Below, one piece after another: positions 1 to 6,358 of a stretch of 8,066 nt of DNA (the stretch's first letter is position 1; each line of letters starts with the position of its first letter). Source of the DNA: an uncultured Clostridiaceae bacterium (GTDB taxonomy: Bacteria > Bacillota > Clostridia > Lachnospirales > Lachnospiraceae). A model generated the notes under the pieces. The model made no database searches and was not told the origin of the DNA. It worked only from the letters and a program-made list of their open reading frames with translations. The stretch spans positions 1 through 8,066 of the forward strand of contig CAMWMT010000100.1 of the NCBI GenBank assembly GCA_947175375.1, read 5' to 3'. The translations under genes and the position numbers were made by a program.

Positions 1-146
1 GCGCTGTCCGGATCGGCCTTCGACCCTGGCAGGCGGTACAGATGGGGATTACAAACAAGGCATTTGACATCTTCGAGAGGGAAATCGTATCTGATATGGT
101 CATGACCAGGATTCCGGAGGAATGGACGAAAGAGCAGGTGTTTTGA
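1..146 (+). CDS. C-terminal end of a probable AAA+ (MoxR-like) ATPase, partial
   Basis: An open frame enters the window at its left edge and ends with TGA at 144-146, giving 47 complete codons from position 3. The tail reads AVRIGLRPWQAVQMGITNKA and finishes EEWTKEQVF. It contains no Walker or sensor motif, because those would lie upstream of the window. The ATPase call therefore rests mainly on context: the next gene is a NorD/CobT-type VWA protein, and such genes are usually preceded by a MoxR-type AAA+ ATPase. The stop overlaps the next start (TGATG at 144-148), so the two are probably translationally coupled and made in a fixed ratio. That the frame is a real gene end is well supported; the family is inference. 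Confidence 0.6.
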   Translation, partial: AVRIGLRPWQAVQMGITNKAFDIFEREIVSDMVMTRIPEEWTKEQVF

Positions 147-1912
147 TGCAGGGGCTGACGGAAGGATACACAGCGGAAGAATATCAGTATGAGATTGAAA
201 ACCGCATGAGAAATCTTCTGTGGACGGTAAGCGGAGACTATGAGCTGGACGTGGAGCTGGATGTCCGTTCCTTTCAGCGTTCGAAATATATATCGCTCTA
301 TGATGCGGTCAAGCAGGGGGCTTTTGCTCGTTATTTTTCCAGAGACGAGTTCGGGATGTATCTGGTGAAAAAGCTGTATCTGGGAGCGGATGAGGCGTCT
401 CTTGCCAGCCTGGCGCAGATGTGTGTGGACCAGGCGGTAGCAGACCGGGTGATCAGTGAGCGGAAAGGTGTGGCTTCCCTGCGCAGAAAAGCGTTTGAGG
501 ATATTCTGGAACGGGATTTTCCCAGTCTGTCCAGACCGGGCAACCTGGTGGGACGGATGAAAATCGCCATGCTGCAGGAGGGAATCGACGGGACTTATAC
601 GGCGGAAAAGCGGATCAGCGAGCAGATGGAAGAACTTTTTTCCATCCGGCAGGCAGTCCGGACGATGGATGTGATCCGTAAGGTAGATGCATTTTATAAC
701 CGGCTGGTGGACCCGGATTTTGAAGCACAGCATGGAGGGCTGGAACGGGTCCTGGCAGTATCTGCAGAGGATCTGAAACAGTTTGACTGGCAGGATTTTC
801 TGGACGAGACAGCAGCAGAATCTGCTCTGGAAGAGATGATGCGTCAGGCGAACAGCAGTGTGCTTCCGGAGGATGAGGAAGGCCGGAAGGCCCGCGTTGG
901 CAGGATTCTGGTCACAGAGGAAGCGGCACAGAAGATGCATTCCTATATTGAACTGCATTTTGGAACGTCGTATATGGATGAGCTGGAACAGAAAAGGCTC
1001 AATCGCCGGATCTGCAGAGGCGTCCATGCAGACTGTAAGCTGTATTTTACAGACGGGATCATTCATAATTTTGTAAGGGAAAATAATACGTATGTAATGG
1101 CAAAACGGACCTGGGAGATGAACCAGCGGTTTTTCCGGCAGAATCAGCGGGTAGCGCGCCATAATATCCAGGAGCTGGGGGATATCCTGAGGCGTTCGCT
1201 GCAGGCGAGAAATGAAGAGGATCAGTATCTGTCCTCCAGCGGAACGATCCTTCCGGCAAGGCTCTGGAAGGTGGGGCGGTCTGAGGATGCTAGACTCTTT
1301 GTAAAGGAGATCCGACGGCATAATACGGATTTTGTGGTAGATGTGCTGGTGGATGCCAGCGGTTCTCAAAGGAGCCGCCAGCATCTGGTGGCACTGCAGG
1401 GATATATTTTGTCCGCAGCTCTTTCGAGAGCAGGGATTCCTCACCGGGTGCTCAGCTTCTGTACCTTCTGGGATCATACGGTCATGCGCAGATTCCGGGA
1501 GTATGACGAGGACCGGGAAGCGGACTGGAGGCTGATGGAATTTACTTCCTCATCCAATAACCGGGACGGGCTGGCGCTTCGGGCATCTGCAGACGGGCTT
1601 CTTTCCCGGCCGGAGGAGAATAAGGTGCTGATTGTACTGAGTGACGGACGCCCCAATGATCTGGTAGTCAACCGTCCCAATGTGCGCAATCCGTCGGTTT
1701 ATACAGGAGAGTATGCGATAAAGGATACGGCAGCAGAAGTCCGCAGGCTCAGAAGCCAAGGGATCGCGGTGCTCGGTGTATTTGCGGGAGCAGAGCAGGA
1801 CCTTCTGGCAGCGCGCAGGATCTTCGGAAAGGATTTTGCCTATATCCGAGACATTTCCAGCTTTGCCCATGTGGTGGGAAGATATCTGAAAAAACAGGTG
1901 GACGATCAGTGA
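146..1912 (+). CDS. NorD/CobT-type VWA domain protein
   Basis: A protein of 588 residues when started at ATG 146. An in-frame ATG at 122 would add eight residues, but it lies only one base after GGAGG and deep inside the upstream gene, so the TGATG overlap at 144-148 is preferred. The first 390 or so residues are charged and helical with no signal peptide or membrane segment, so the protein is cytoplasmic. The C-terminal third is a von Willebrand A domain with a metal-ion-dependent adhesion site: DASGS at about 403-407, a T/S-rich stretch leading to NNRDG at about 471-475, and LSDGRPND at about 498-505. The following Y-x-G-x-YAIKDT stretch and the ending IFGKDFAYIRDI resemble proteins annotated as nitric oxide reductase activation protein NorD. 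In known pairs the VWA partner works with a MoxR-type ATPase to mature or remodel a client, as NorQ/NorD do for nitric oxide reductase. No such reductase is visible here, so the client is unknown and the family name should not be read as function. Confidence 0.85.
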   Translation: MQGLTEGYTAEEYQYEIENRMRNLLWTVSGDYELDVELDVRSFQRSKYISLYDAVKQGAFARYFSRDEFGMYLVKKLYLGADEASLASLAQMCVDQAVADRVISERKGVASLRRKAFEDILERDFPSLSRPGNLVGRMKIAMLQEGIDGTYTAEKRISEQMEELFSIRQAVRTMDVIRKVDAFYNRLVDPDFEAQHGGLERVLAVSAEDLKQFDWQDFLDETAAESALEEMMRQANSSVLPEDEEGRKARVGRILVTEEAAQKMHSYIELHFGTSYMDELEQKRLNRRICRGVHADCKLYFTDGIIHNFVRENNTYVMAKRTWEMNQRFFRQNQRVARHNIQELGDILRRSLQARNEEDQYLSSSGTILPARLWKVGRSEDARLFVKEIRRHNTDFVVDVLVDASGSQRSRQHLVALQGYILSAALSRAGIPHRVLSFCTFWDHTVMRRFREYDEDREADWRLMEFTSSSNNRDGLALRASADGLLSRPEENKVLIVLSDGRPNDLVVNRPNVRNPSVYTGEYAIKDTAAEVRRLRSQGIAVLGVFAGAEQDLLAARRIFGKDFAYIRDISSFAHVVGRYLKKQVDDQ

Positions 1913-1944
1913 GTGTGCGTCGTTGTAATAAAAAGGAGGACAAG

Positions 1945-2172
1945 ATGAAAGAATATGAAGTAGTACATGAGATATTTAATGAATGTGCCAACAATCAGAT
2001 GCGGGATGTGTTTTTTGAAGAGGTCATGCTAGAGGACCTGGAGGCCTATATCCGTGGAAAGCATAAAGATCACGATCTGAAGTTGGAACGTGAAGAACTG
2101 GCGGACGGGACGATCCTCTATCATGTAAATGCTTCCGGGATCATGCAGAGATATTCGTTTACGGAAATCTAA
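1945..2172 (+). CDS. Small conserved-looking protein of unknown function
   Basis: A 75-residue protein starting at ATG 1945. The start is set by a strong site, AAAAGGAGG, ending six to seven bases upstream; the frame stays open further upstream but without such a site. The sequence begins MKEYEVVHEIFNECANNQMR, is acidic in the middle (FFEEVMLEDLEAYI), and ends with an alternating hydrophobic stretch (GTILYHVNASGIMQRYSF) that looks like a pair of beta strands. There are no cysteine pairs, membrane segments or signal peptide, so it is a small soluble cytoplasmic protein. It lies 32 bases after the VWA gene and is probably cotranscribed with it. I do not recognise the family. An accessory or adaptor to the ATPase/VWA pair is a guess from position only. 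Confidence 0.75.
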   Translation: MKEYEVVHEIFNECANNQMRDVFFEEVMLEDLEAYIRGKHKDHDLKLEREELADGTILYHVNASGIMQRYSFTEI

Positions 2173-2257
2173 CAGCATCTGCTGAGGAAATGCCGGAAAT
2201 CCTTCCAGATACAGGGGATTGAGGAATCAGATGTGGTACTTTAATAGGAGGAGTGAT

Positions 2258-2560
2258 ATGGCAAAGGTAACAGTATCGGACGGGAAGATCCTGTATCGAA
2301 AATTTCTGAAAGCTTGCGAGCTTCCGGTCTCTGAACTGGTATGGGCATATCTGCAGCAGGAGGACGTGTCGGCGAAAATGTGCTGCGGCAGTTATAACAC
2401 GGAGATCGGGAGGGTTATTGTGCTGGAACGGAATGGTAAGAAGGAGACCTTCCAGTTCGAGAGCATGCAGGAAGCGAGAGAACTGCTGGCCAGGATTCAG
2501 GAAGTCAATCCGGATCTGGCAGTTGGATATACAGAAGCAAACCGGAGACGGTTTGAATAA
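2258..2560 (+). CDS. Small soluble protein sharing a domain with the downstream membrane protein
   Basis: A 100-residue protein. The frame could begin at 2219, but ATG 2258 follows AGGAGG (2247-2252) at a normal distance and is preferred. No signal peptide or membrane segment is visible. Its pattern is ELVWAYLQQED near residue 30, a beta-rich middle (RVIVLERNGKKETFQFES), a helix (MQEARELLARIQE), then NPDLAVGYTEANRRRFE at the end. The C-terminal region of the next protein shows the same order: DLVWGYYFRR, a beta-rich middle, a helix, and QPQMIIGYDSELERMYQKSF. I read this as one homologous domain, free here and membrane-tethered there. This is an alignment by eye, not a search. Function is unknown; the fold might resemble a PH-like lipid or peptide binding module, but that is speculation. 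Confidence 0.75.
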   Translation: MAKVTVSDGKILYRKFLKACELPVSELVWAYLQQEDVSAKMCCGSYNTEIGRVIVLERNGKKETFQFESMQEARELLARIQEVNPDLAVGYTEANRRRFE

Positions 2561-2581
2561 AAAATATGGAGGTAAGAGAAA

Positions 2582-3697
2582 ATGTTTGAAACACTAAGGA
2601 AGAGAGCGAGGAAGACCTATATGTGGCGGGCGATTCTGTCACTGGTAGGAATCATCATCATTCTCGCGGCAACAAAGGGAGCAGTCTTTGGGCTGGTAAC
2701 AGGCCTGGGCGGTATGGACATCACGGCCAGTCCAGAGACATATGAAGGGAAAGCCGTGGTTCTGGATGTGGATTATTTCGTGTGGGATTATGTGGAACAC
2801 ACGACGACTACCGTCTATGATTCGGGCAGCCGATCCACTTCTACCAAGGGCGACAGTTATATCGCATTCCAGTCTATCAATAATGATGCAGATGGATATT
2901 CAACCTGGTATTTCTACAGCGTCTACATGGGAAAAAGCAAGACGGATATGCTCTCAAAAAAGATCGATGAGACGTGGGAATACATGAATGATGAATCTGG
3001 TACAGTCGCGCAGCCGGAACCGGTGAAGGCGATAGGAACATGGACGAAAATGGAATCTGACATGGAGCGCTATTATACAAATACTCTGAATGATATGGGT
3101 ATTGAGGAAAGCGATTATGATAAGATCTATTTCTATACGCTGGATACAGGTAAGCTTGGAGGTGTCGATGCGTGGTTGTTCTGGGTATTGATGGCAGGTG
3201 TTGTTCTGCTCCTTATCTGGTTTGTCGCAAGTGTTATTGGGTGCTTCCAGAAAACTTATGAGAAAGAGATCCATAAATATCTGCAGAAGAATACAGCTTA
3301 TTCGATTGGAGAGATCGAGGGAGACTTTACGACAGCGCATCGGATTGGAAAGGATGTATGGGTCGGCAGAAAGTGGACGATCTATATGAGTGGTGCAGCA
3401 GCGAAGATCATACAGAATCATGATCTGGTATGGGGTTACTATTTCAGACGGACCGGAAAGAATTCCGTGAGCCAGATGCAGCTCTATACGGCGGATAAAA
3501 AGTCCATTTACATAAATCTTTCTGAAGAATTGACGAAGGAAGCGCTCCGGTATTATGGGGAAGAACAGCCGCAGATGATCATAGGATATGATTCGGAGCT
3601 GGAGCGGATGTATCAGAAGAGCTTCCAGGCATTTCTGGATCTGAAATATAATCCGGCCATGAAAGAAGCACCGGACGGAACATTTTTAAAGATATAG
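2582..3697 (+). CDS. Two-pass membrane protein of unknown function
   Basis: A 371-residue protein starting at ATG 2582, nine bases after GGAGG at 2568-2572, and 21 bases after the preceding stop. A basic N-terminus (RKRARK) precedes a first membrane segment at about residues 15-30 (LSLVGIIIILAA). A second lies at about 197-220 (WLFWVLMAGVVLLLIWFVAS). By the positive-inside rule the N-terminus is cytoplasmic, residues of about 45-195 are outside the membrane, and the C-terminal 150 residues are cytoplasmic. The outer part is rich in tyrosine, threonine and serine (HTTTTVYDSGSRSTST) and has no recognised catalytic motif. The cytoplasmic end contains DLVWGYYFRR and, about 50 residues later, QPQMIIGYDSELERMYQKSF, which matches the pattern of the preceding 100-residue protein. 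It is the last gene of the operon. A sensor or anchor role is possible but not shown. Confidence 0.8.
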   Translation: MFETLRKRARKTYMWRAILSLVGIIIILAATKGAVFGLVTGLGGMDITASPETYEGKAVVLDVDYFVWDYVEHTTTTVYDSGSRSTSTKGDSYIAFQSINNDADGYSTWYFYSVYMGKSKTDMLSKKIDETWEYMNDESGTVAQPEPVKAIGTWTKMESDMERYYTNTLNDMGIEESDYDKIYFYTLDTGKLGGVDAWLFWVLMAGVVLLLIWFVASVIGCFQKTYEKEIHKYLQKNTAYSIGEIEGDFTTAHRIGKDVWVGRKWTIYMSGAAAKIIQNHDLVWGYYFRRTGKNSVSQMQLYTADKKSIYINLSEELTKEALRYYGEEQPQMIIGYDSELERMYQKSFQAFLDLKYNPAMKEAPDGTFLKI

Positions 3698-3713
3698 GAA
3701 AACTCCTGTTTTG

Positions 3714-3811
3714 AAAGAAAAAGGCGGGGATGTTGCAAAATATAATTCTGTCTGTGTATTCAGCACTCGTATGGAATGGATAGGACAGAGAGTATTTTGC
3801 AACACCCCGTC
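3714..3811. terminator. Long hairpin terminator between convergent genes
   Basis: The arms at 3725-3742 and 3793-3809 are exact complements over 17 bp apart from one bulged A at 3730; the shared core is TGTTGCAAAATA next to CGGGG. The loop of about 50 bases contains a second short stem, TCTGTC at 3747-3752 with GACAGA at 3784-3789. On the - strand the hairpin is followed by TTTTTCTTT (complement of 3714-3722), a proper U-tract, so it should terminate the histidine kinase gene, whose stop lies only a few bases before it. On the + strand only a weaker CATTTTAT follows, but the same hairpin may also stop the left operon. The long arms also fit a palindromic repeat element. Confidence 0.7.
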
Positions 3812-3814
3812 ATT

Positions 3815-5908
3815 TTATCCGATCTTCGGTATGATGGAAGCAATCAGCTCCAGAAGTGCGGCCATATCCAGCGGTTTTGCCATATGCGCGTTCATGCCGC
3901 TCTCCATGGACTTCCTCCGATCCTCATCAAACGCATTGGCGGATAACGCGATGATCGGGATATGGGACCGTATAGGATCAGGGAGATTACGGATCGCGCG
4001 GGCGGCATTATGACCGTCCATAATCGGCATCTGAATATCCATCAGAATCAGCGCATAGGTGTCAGAGGGAGAACCGGCAATCTTATCCACTGCTTCCTGT
4101 CCGTTTCCAGCAGTGTCTATGGAGAGTCCGATCTCCTGAAGGAGCTCCGTCTCGATTTCCAGATTCAGGTCGTTGTCATCAACTAGAAGGATCGCTCTCT
4201 GATCTAAAAGTGACTTGACAACATCCTGCACCTCTTCATATAGAAGCTTCTGTTCATGCCAGAGGCGCAGCCGCAGGGTAAGAGTGAATTCACTGCCCAA
4301 GCCAAGAGTGCTGATGACGTCAATATGACCGGACATCATCTCTGCAAGGTTCCTGGCGAGCGTCAGTCCGAGCCCAGAGCCATAGACACCGCAGAAAGTG
4401 GTGTTTGAGACACGTTCAAATGGCTCAAAGATGCTTTCTAGGTATTTTTCATCGATTCCGATTCCATCATCCTTTACTGCAAATCGATAGAGTGCATAGT
4501 CTGTAGCAGCATCTTGCTCTTCTGTAATCGTAAGGAGAACATGCCCGTTGTTTCCTGTATATTTTACCGCGTTTCCGCACAGATAGATCAGGATCTGAGT
4601 GACCTTCTCAATGTCACAATAGACAGCATCGTGAATAATTGAGGAGGCATTAACAGAAAAGGTAATGTCTTTGCTCCCTGCCCGGGGCAGGATGTTCTTT
4701 TTCAGTTTTTCTATGATTGTCCGGATCTGGCTTTCTGATTCTGTGATCTCTACAGTACCAGCTTCCAGGCTGGAGATATCCAGTATGTGGTTGACCAGTC
4801 GCAGCAGATGCTCGCCGGAAGCATCGATCTTGTCCATATAATCGAGGATCTTTTCAGAGTCTTGGATGTGGTTCCGGACGAGAGTCGTATAGCCGGTGAT
4901 CGCATTCAGTGGAGTACGCATATCATGAGACATGTTGGAGAGAAAGGTGCTTTTCGTGACGTTTGCCAGACGGGCTTGATTCAAGGCACCTTCGAATATC
5001 TTTTTCTGTTCCATCTCGTGACGGATCTCATCATCTACGCGTTTGGTGCCGAGGACGACTCGCGAGACATGGTTTTCATCGCCCACACCAGAGATGGAAA
5101 ATTGGAGATACTGGAGCTCATTATCTTCTATGGTTCGGAAATTGATGTAAAACGTCTGGTTGTCCTGCAGGCTCTGCCGGATATGTTCTGGTGCTATGGC
5201 ATCCGCGACCATTGCCTGATCTTCCTTATGCACCCATGTTTTCACATAATCAGAAAGAAAACGGTCATAATCAGAGGATTGATATACTTCCTGAAACATA
5301 TGTTCTATCCGGCTGCTCAGACGATAAGGCTGGATCGTATTGGCATCCAGATCGATATAGAGAATGGATTCATAATTGACGCTGATCCCTTCAATTACCT
5401 CCAGACGCTGCATATGTTCCGCATCCAGGCGTTCTTTTTTCTCTGTGGCGTCTCCTATGAATACATAGAAAATATCACCGGCAGACTGAGTGCGGATAAA
5501 ATGCCCATAATCCTCGATCCAGCGAATCTTTCCGCCCTTCTGAATGATCCGGTATTCTACATAATCCAGATCATGGCGGCTTTCTGAGATCTGCTTCCAG
5601 ATGCTTTTTTCCACATCCTCCAGATCTTCCGGGTGTACGATTCCGCGAAAGGAGTTGCCGGTGAGACTGCGGAATTCTTCCATGGTGTCACAGTTGAAGA
5701 TCTGGAGCACGGCTTTGTTTGCATAGATGAGCTGTTCTCCTTCGTCTGCGCGGTAGATAAAGAATCCGCCTGGCATCTGATCCATGAATCCTTTGATTGC
5801 AAGACCGGCCTGCATGGGGGAAAGCTCAGATTCTCTGTTTCCGGGTGTATCCAGTACAGATAACAGGGTTTCTATGATGTCATGATTTTTATTCATCTGA
5901 TGTTCCAA
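3815..5908 (-). CDS. Soluble hybrid histidine kinase with C-terminal receiver domain
   Basis: A 697-residue protein. The likely start is TTG at 5908, nine bases after GGAGG (5918-5922); an ATG four codons later lies too far from any good site. There is no signal peptide or membrane segment, so it is cytoplasmic. Domains in order: a PAS domain with its PAC end at about 36-160 (IYRADEGEQLIYANKA; GGKIRWIEDYG), a second, more divergent PAS-like region at about 165-290, a dimerisation/phosphoacceptor domain with H328 in SHDMRTPLN, a HATPase domain with N446 (GNAVKYT), DDGIGI at 480-485, FEPFER at 494-499 and GSGLGL at 510-515, then a receiver with DD at 577-578, phosphoacceptor D624 in LMDIQMP, S656 and K678. 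All key residues are present, so it should be active. No output or HPt domain follows and no response regulator is adjacent, so its relay partner must be encoded elsewhere. The signal is unknown; a soluble small molecule or redox cue through PAS is plausible. Confidence 0.93.
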   Translation of the reverse strand: MEHQMNKNHDIIETLLSVLDTPGNRESELSPMQAGLAIKGFMDQMPGGFFIYRADEGEQLIYANKAVLQIFNCDTMEEFRSLTGNSFRGIVHPEDLEDVEKSIWKQISESRHDLDYVEYRIIQKGGKIRWIEDYGHFIRTQSAGDIFYVFIGDATEKKERLDAEHMQRLEVIEGISVNYESILYIDLDANTIQPYRLSSRIEHMFQEVYQSSDYDRFLSDYVKTWVHKEDQAMVADAIAPEHIRQSLQDNQTFYINFRTIEDNELQYLQFSISGVGDENHVSRVVLGTKRVDDEIRHEMEQKKIFEGALNQARLANVTKSTFLSNMSHDMRTPLNAITGYTTLVRNHIQDSEKILDYMDKIDASGEHLLRLVNHILDISSLEAGTVEITESESQIRTIIEKLKKNILPRAGSKDITFSVNASSIIHDAVYCDIEKVTQILIYLCGNAVKYTGNNGHVLLTITEEQDAATDYALYRFAVKDDGIGIDEKYLESIFEPFERVSNTTFCGVYGSGLGLTLARNLAEMMSGHIDVISTLGLGSEFTLTLRLRLWHEQKLLYEEVQDVVKSLLDQRAILLVDDNDLNLEIETELLQEIGLSIDTAGNGQEAVDKIAGSPSDTYALILMDIQMPIMDGHNAARAIRNLPDPIRSHIPIIALSANAFDEDRRKSMESGMNAHMAKPLDMAALLELIASIIPKIG

Positions 5909-5946
5909 ATCCTTTTCCCTCCCCCGGTTCGTGCTGACTTTTTTTA

Positions 5947-5975
5947 ATCATAGCATTTCATGAAAGATTTGTCAT
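5947..5975 (-). promoter_or_regulatory. Sigma-A type promoter of the histidine kinase gene
   Basis: Read on the - strand, ATGACA (5970-5975) is followed after exactly 17 bases by TATGAT (5947-5952); each differs from consensus at one position. The -10 is preceded by TGC, the extended -10 form. Transcription should begin near 5940, leaving a leader of roughly 30 bases to the TTG start with GGAGG inside it. The spacer carries the 10-bp perfect palindrome TTTCATGAAA (5956-5965), a possible binding site for a repressor. The promoter is well supported by sequence; the operator is inference. Confidence 0.75.
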
Positions 5976-5988
5976 TGTTTTTTTGTTT

Positions 5989-6012
5989 ATAAAAGCTTTC
6001 ATAAAAGCTTTC
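5989..6012. repeat. Two head-to-tail copies of a 12-bp repeat upstream of the kinase promoter
   Basis: ATAAAAGCTTTC occurs twice without a gap (5989-6000 and 6001-6012). Each copy contains the palindrome AAAGCTTT. Relative to the kinase promoter the pair sits directly upstream of the -35 element, a usual place for an activator or for A+T-rich UP-like DNA. The 12-bp period is a little more than one helical turn, so bound proteins would lie on nearly the same face. Confidence 0.6.
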
Positions 6013-6125
6013 GGATAACGATGTATTAGGAAGTTTCATAAAATATCGGTTTCATTCCTGAAAATCAATCTGGAGATATTCTGCAGATTTTCAACCATAT
6101 TTATCATGAGATGGGGTAAAATTGC

Positions 6126-6158
6126 AAAAAGAAAGGCTCTCACATTCGTGAAAACCTT
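6126..6158 (-). terminator. Rho-independent terminator, - strand
   Basis: On the - strand AAGGTTTTCAC (6158-6148) pairs with GTGAGAGCCTT (6143-6133) over 11 bp, counting two G-U pairs, around a GAAT loop, and runs into TTTCTTTTT (6134-6126). On the + strand the two wobble positions become C-A mismatches, so this is specific for - strand transcripts. It most likely ends the transcript of the zinc-ribbon gene, whose stop is about 200 bases upstream. Confidence 0.75.
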
Positions 6159-6173
6159 GATTTTTCGAGGGAG

Positions 6174-6197
6174 TGGGGAACTTGTTACGGTTCCCCA
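6174..6197. repeat. GC-rich hairpin, TGGGGAAC / GTTCCCCA
   Basis: A perfect 8-bp inverted repeat (6174-6181 and 6190-6197) around an 8-base loop. No U-tract follows on either strand, so it is not a terminator by itself. On the - strand it lies just ahead of the terminator at 6126-6158 and may stabilise the 3' end of that transcript. It could instead belong to an attachment region. Confidence 0.45.
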
Positions 6198-6330
6198 AGT
6201 GTTATGAATGAAATACATGAAAGCGTATTCCGTCCTGTTTTATCCTTGCCTGTCAGTGCTGGGAATAGCTGATTTCATGGGGTTTTTCCAGCATTTTACT
6301 GTTCGTCTTGTCTTGTCTTTGGTTTCTCAT

Positions 6331-6352
6331 TTGTCGTAAAAATTGTCGTAAA
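6331..6352. repeat. 10-bp direct repeat, candidate attachment-site region
   Basis: TTGTCGTAAA occurs at 6331-6340 and 6343-6352 with two bases between. Read on the - strand, directly after the stop of the zinc-ribbon gene and in the same frame, the bases encode KFTTIFTTNEKPKTRQDEQ and a stop. From memory, several phage integrases of Firmicutes end in short repeats of this FTT type next to their attachment site. I infer this marks the element edge and perhaps a leftover integrase tail. The crossover point itself cannot be seen without the other end or an empty site. Confidence 0.4.
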
Positions 6353-6358
6353 TTTCGT

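Larger units (their letters stand above)
5976..6358. other. A+T-rich stretch without a convincing gene
   Basis: About 380 bases between the kinase promoter and the zinc-ribbon gene. It holds the 12-bp repeat pair, a - strand terminator (6126-6158), a GC-rich hairpin (6174-6197), and the direct repeat at 6331-6352. It also has a weak stem TGCTGG (6257-6262) with CCAGCA (6288-6293) and a loose inverted repeat GAAAATC (6060-6066) with GATTTTC (6086-6092). A 60-codon frame on the - strand here has no ribosome site and runs through the terminator, so it is not called. The composition differs from the genes to the left. This is probably the junction between host DNA and an integrated element. Confidence 0.6.

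Noticed and set aside
1550..1870. 106-codon frame on the - strand
   Set aside because: Antisense to the metal-site region of the VWA domain, which is clearly the coding strand.
2954..3421. 155-codon frame on the - strand
   Set aside because: Antisense to the membrane protein, which has a strong start site and clear membrane segments; the reverse frame has none.
3711..4013. 100-codon frame on the + strand after the membrane protein
   Set aside because: It runs through the hairpin and then antisense to the kinase receiver domain; the sequence has no protein-like pattern.
4787..5587. 266-codon frame on the + strand
   Set aside because: It lies wholly antisense to the histidine kinase, whose domain motifs are complete; the frame has no recognisable domain.
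5989..6012. CRISPR-like repeat
   Set aside because: Only two adjacent 12-bp copies without spacers; not an array.
6036..6218. 60-codon frame on the - strand
   Set aside because: No ribosome site, and it passes through a good - strand terminator (6126-6158).
6257..6296. TGCTGG / CCAGCA stem followed by TTTT as a + strand terminator
   Set aside because: Stem is short, loop is large, and no + strand gene lies upstream to be terminated.
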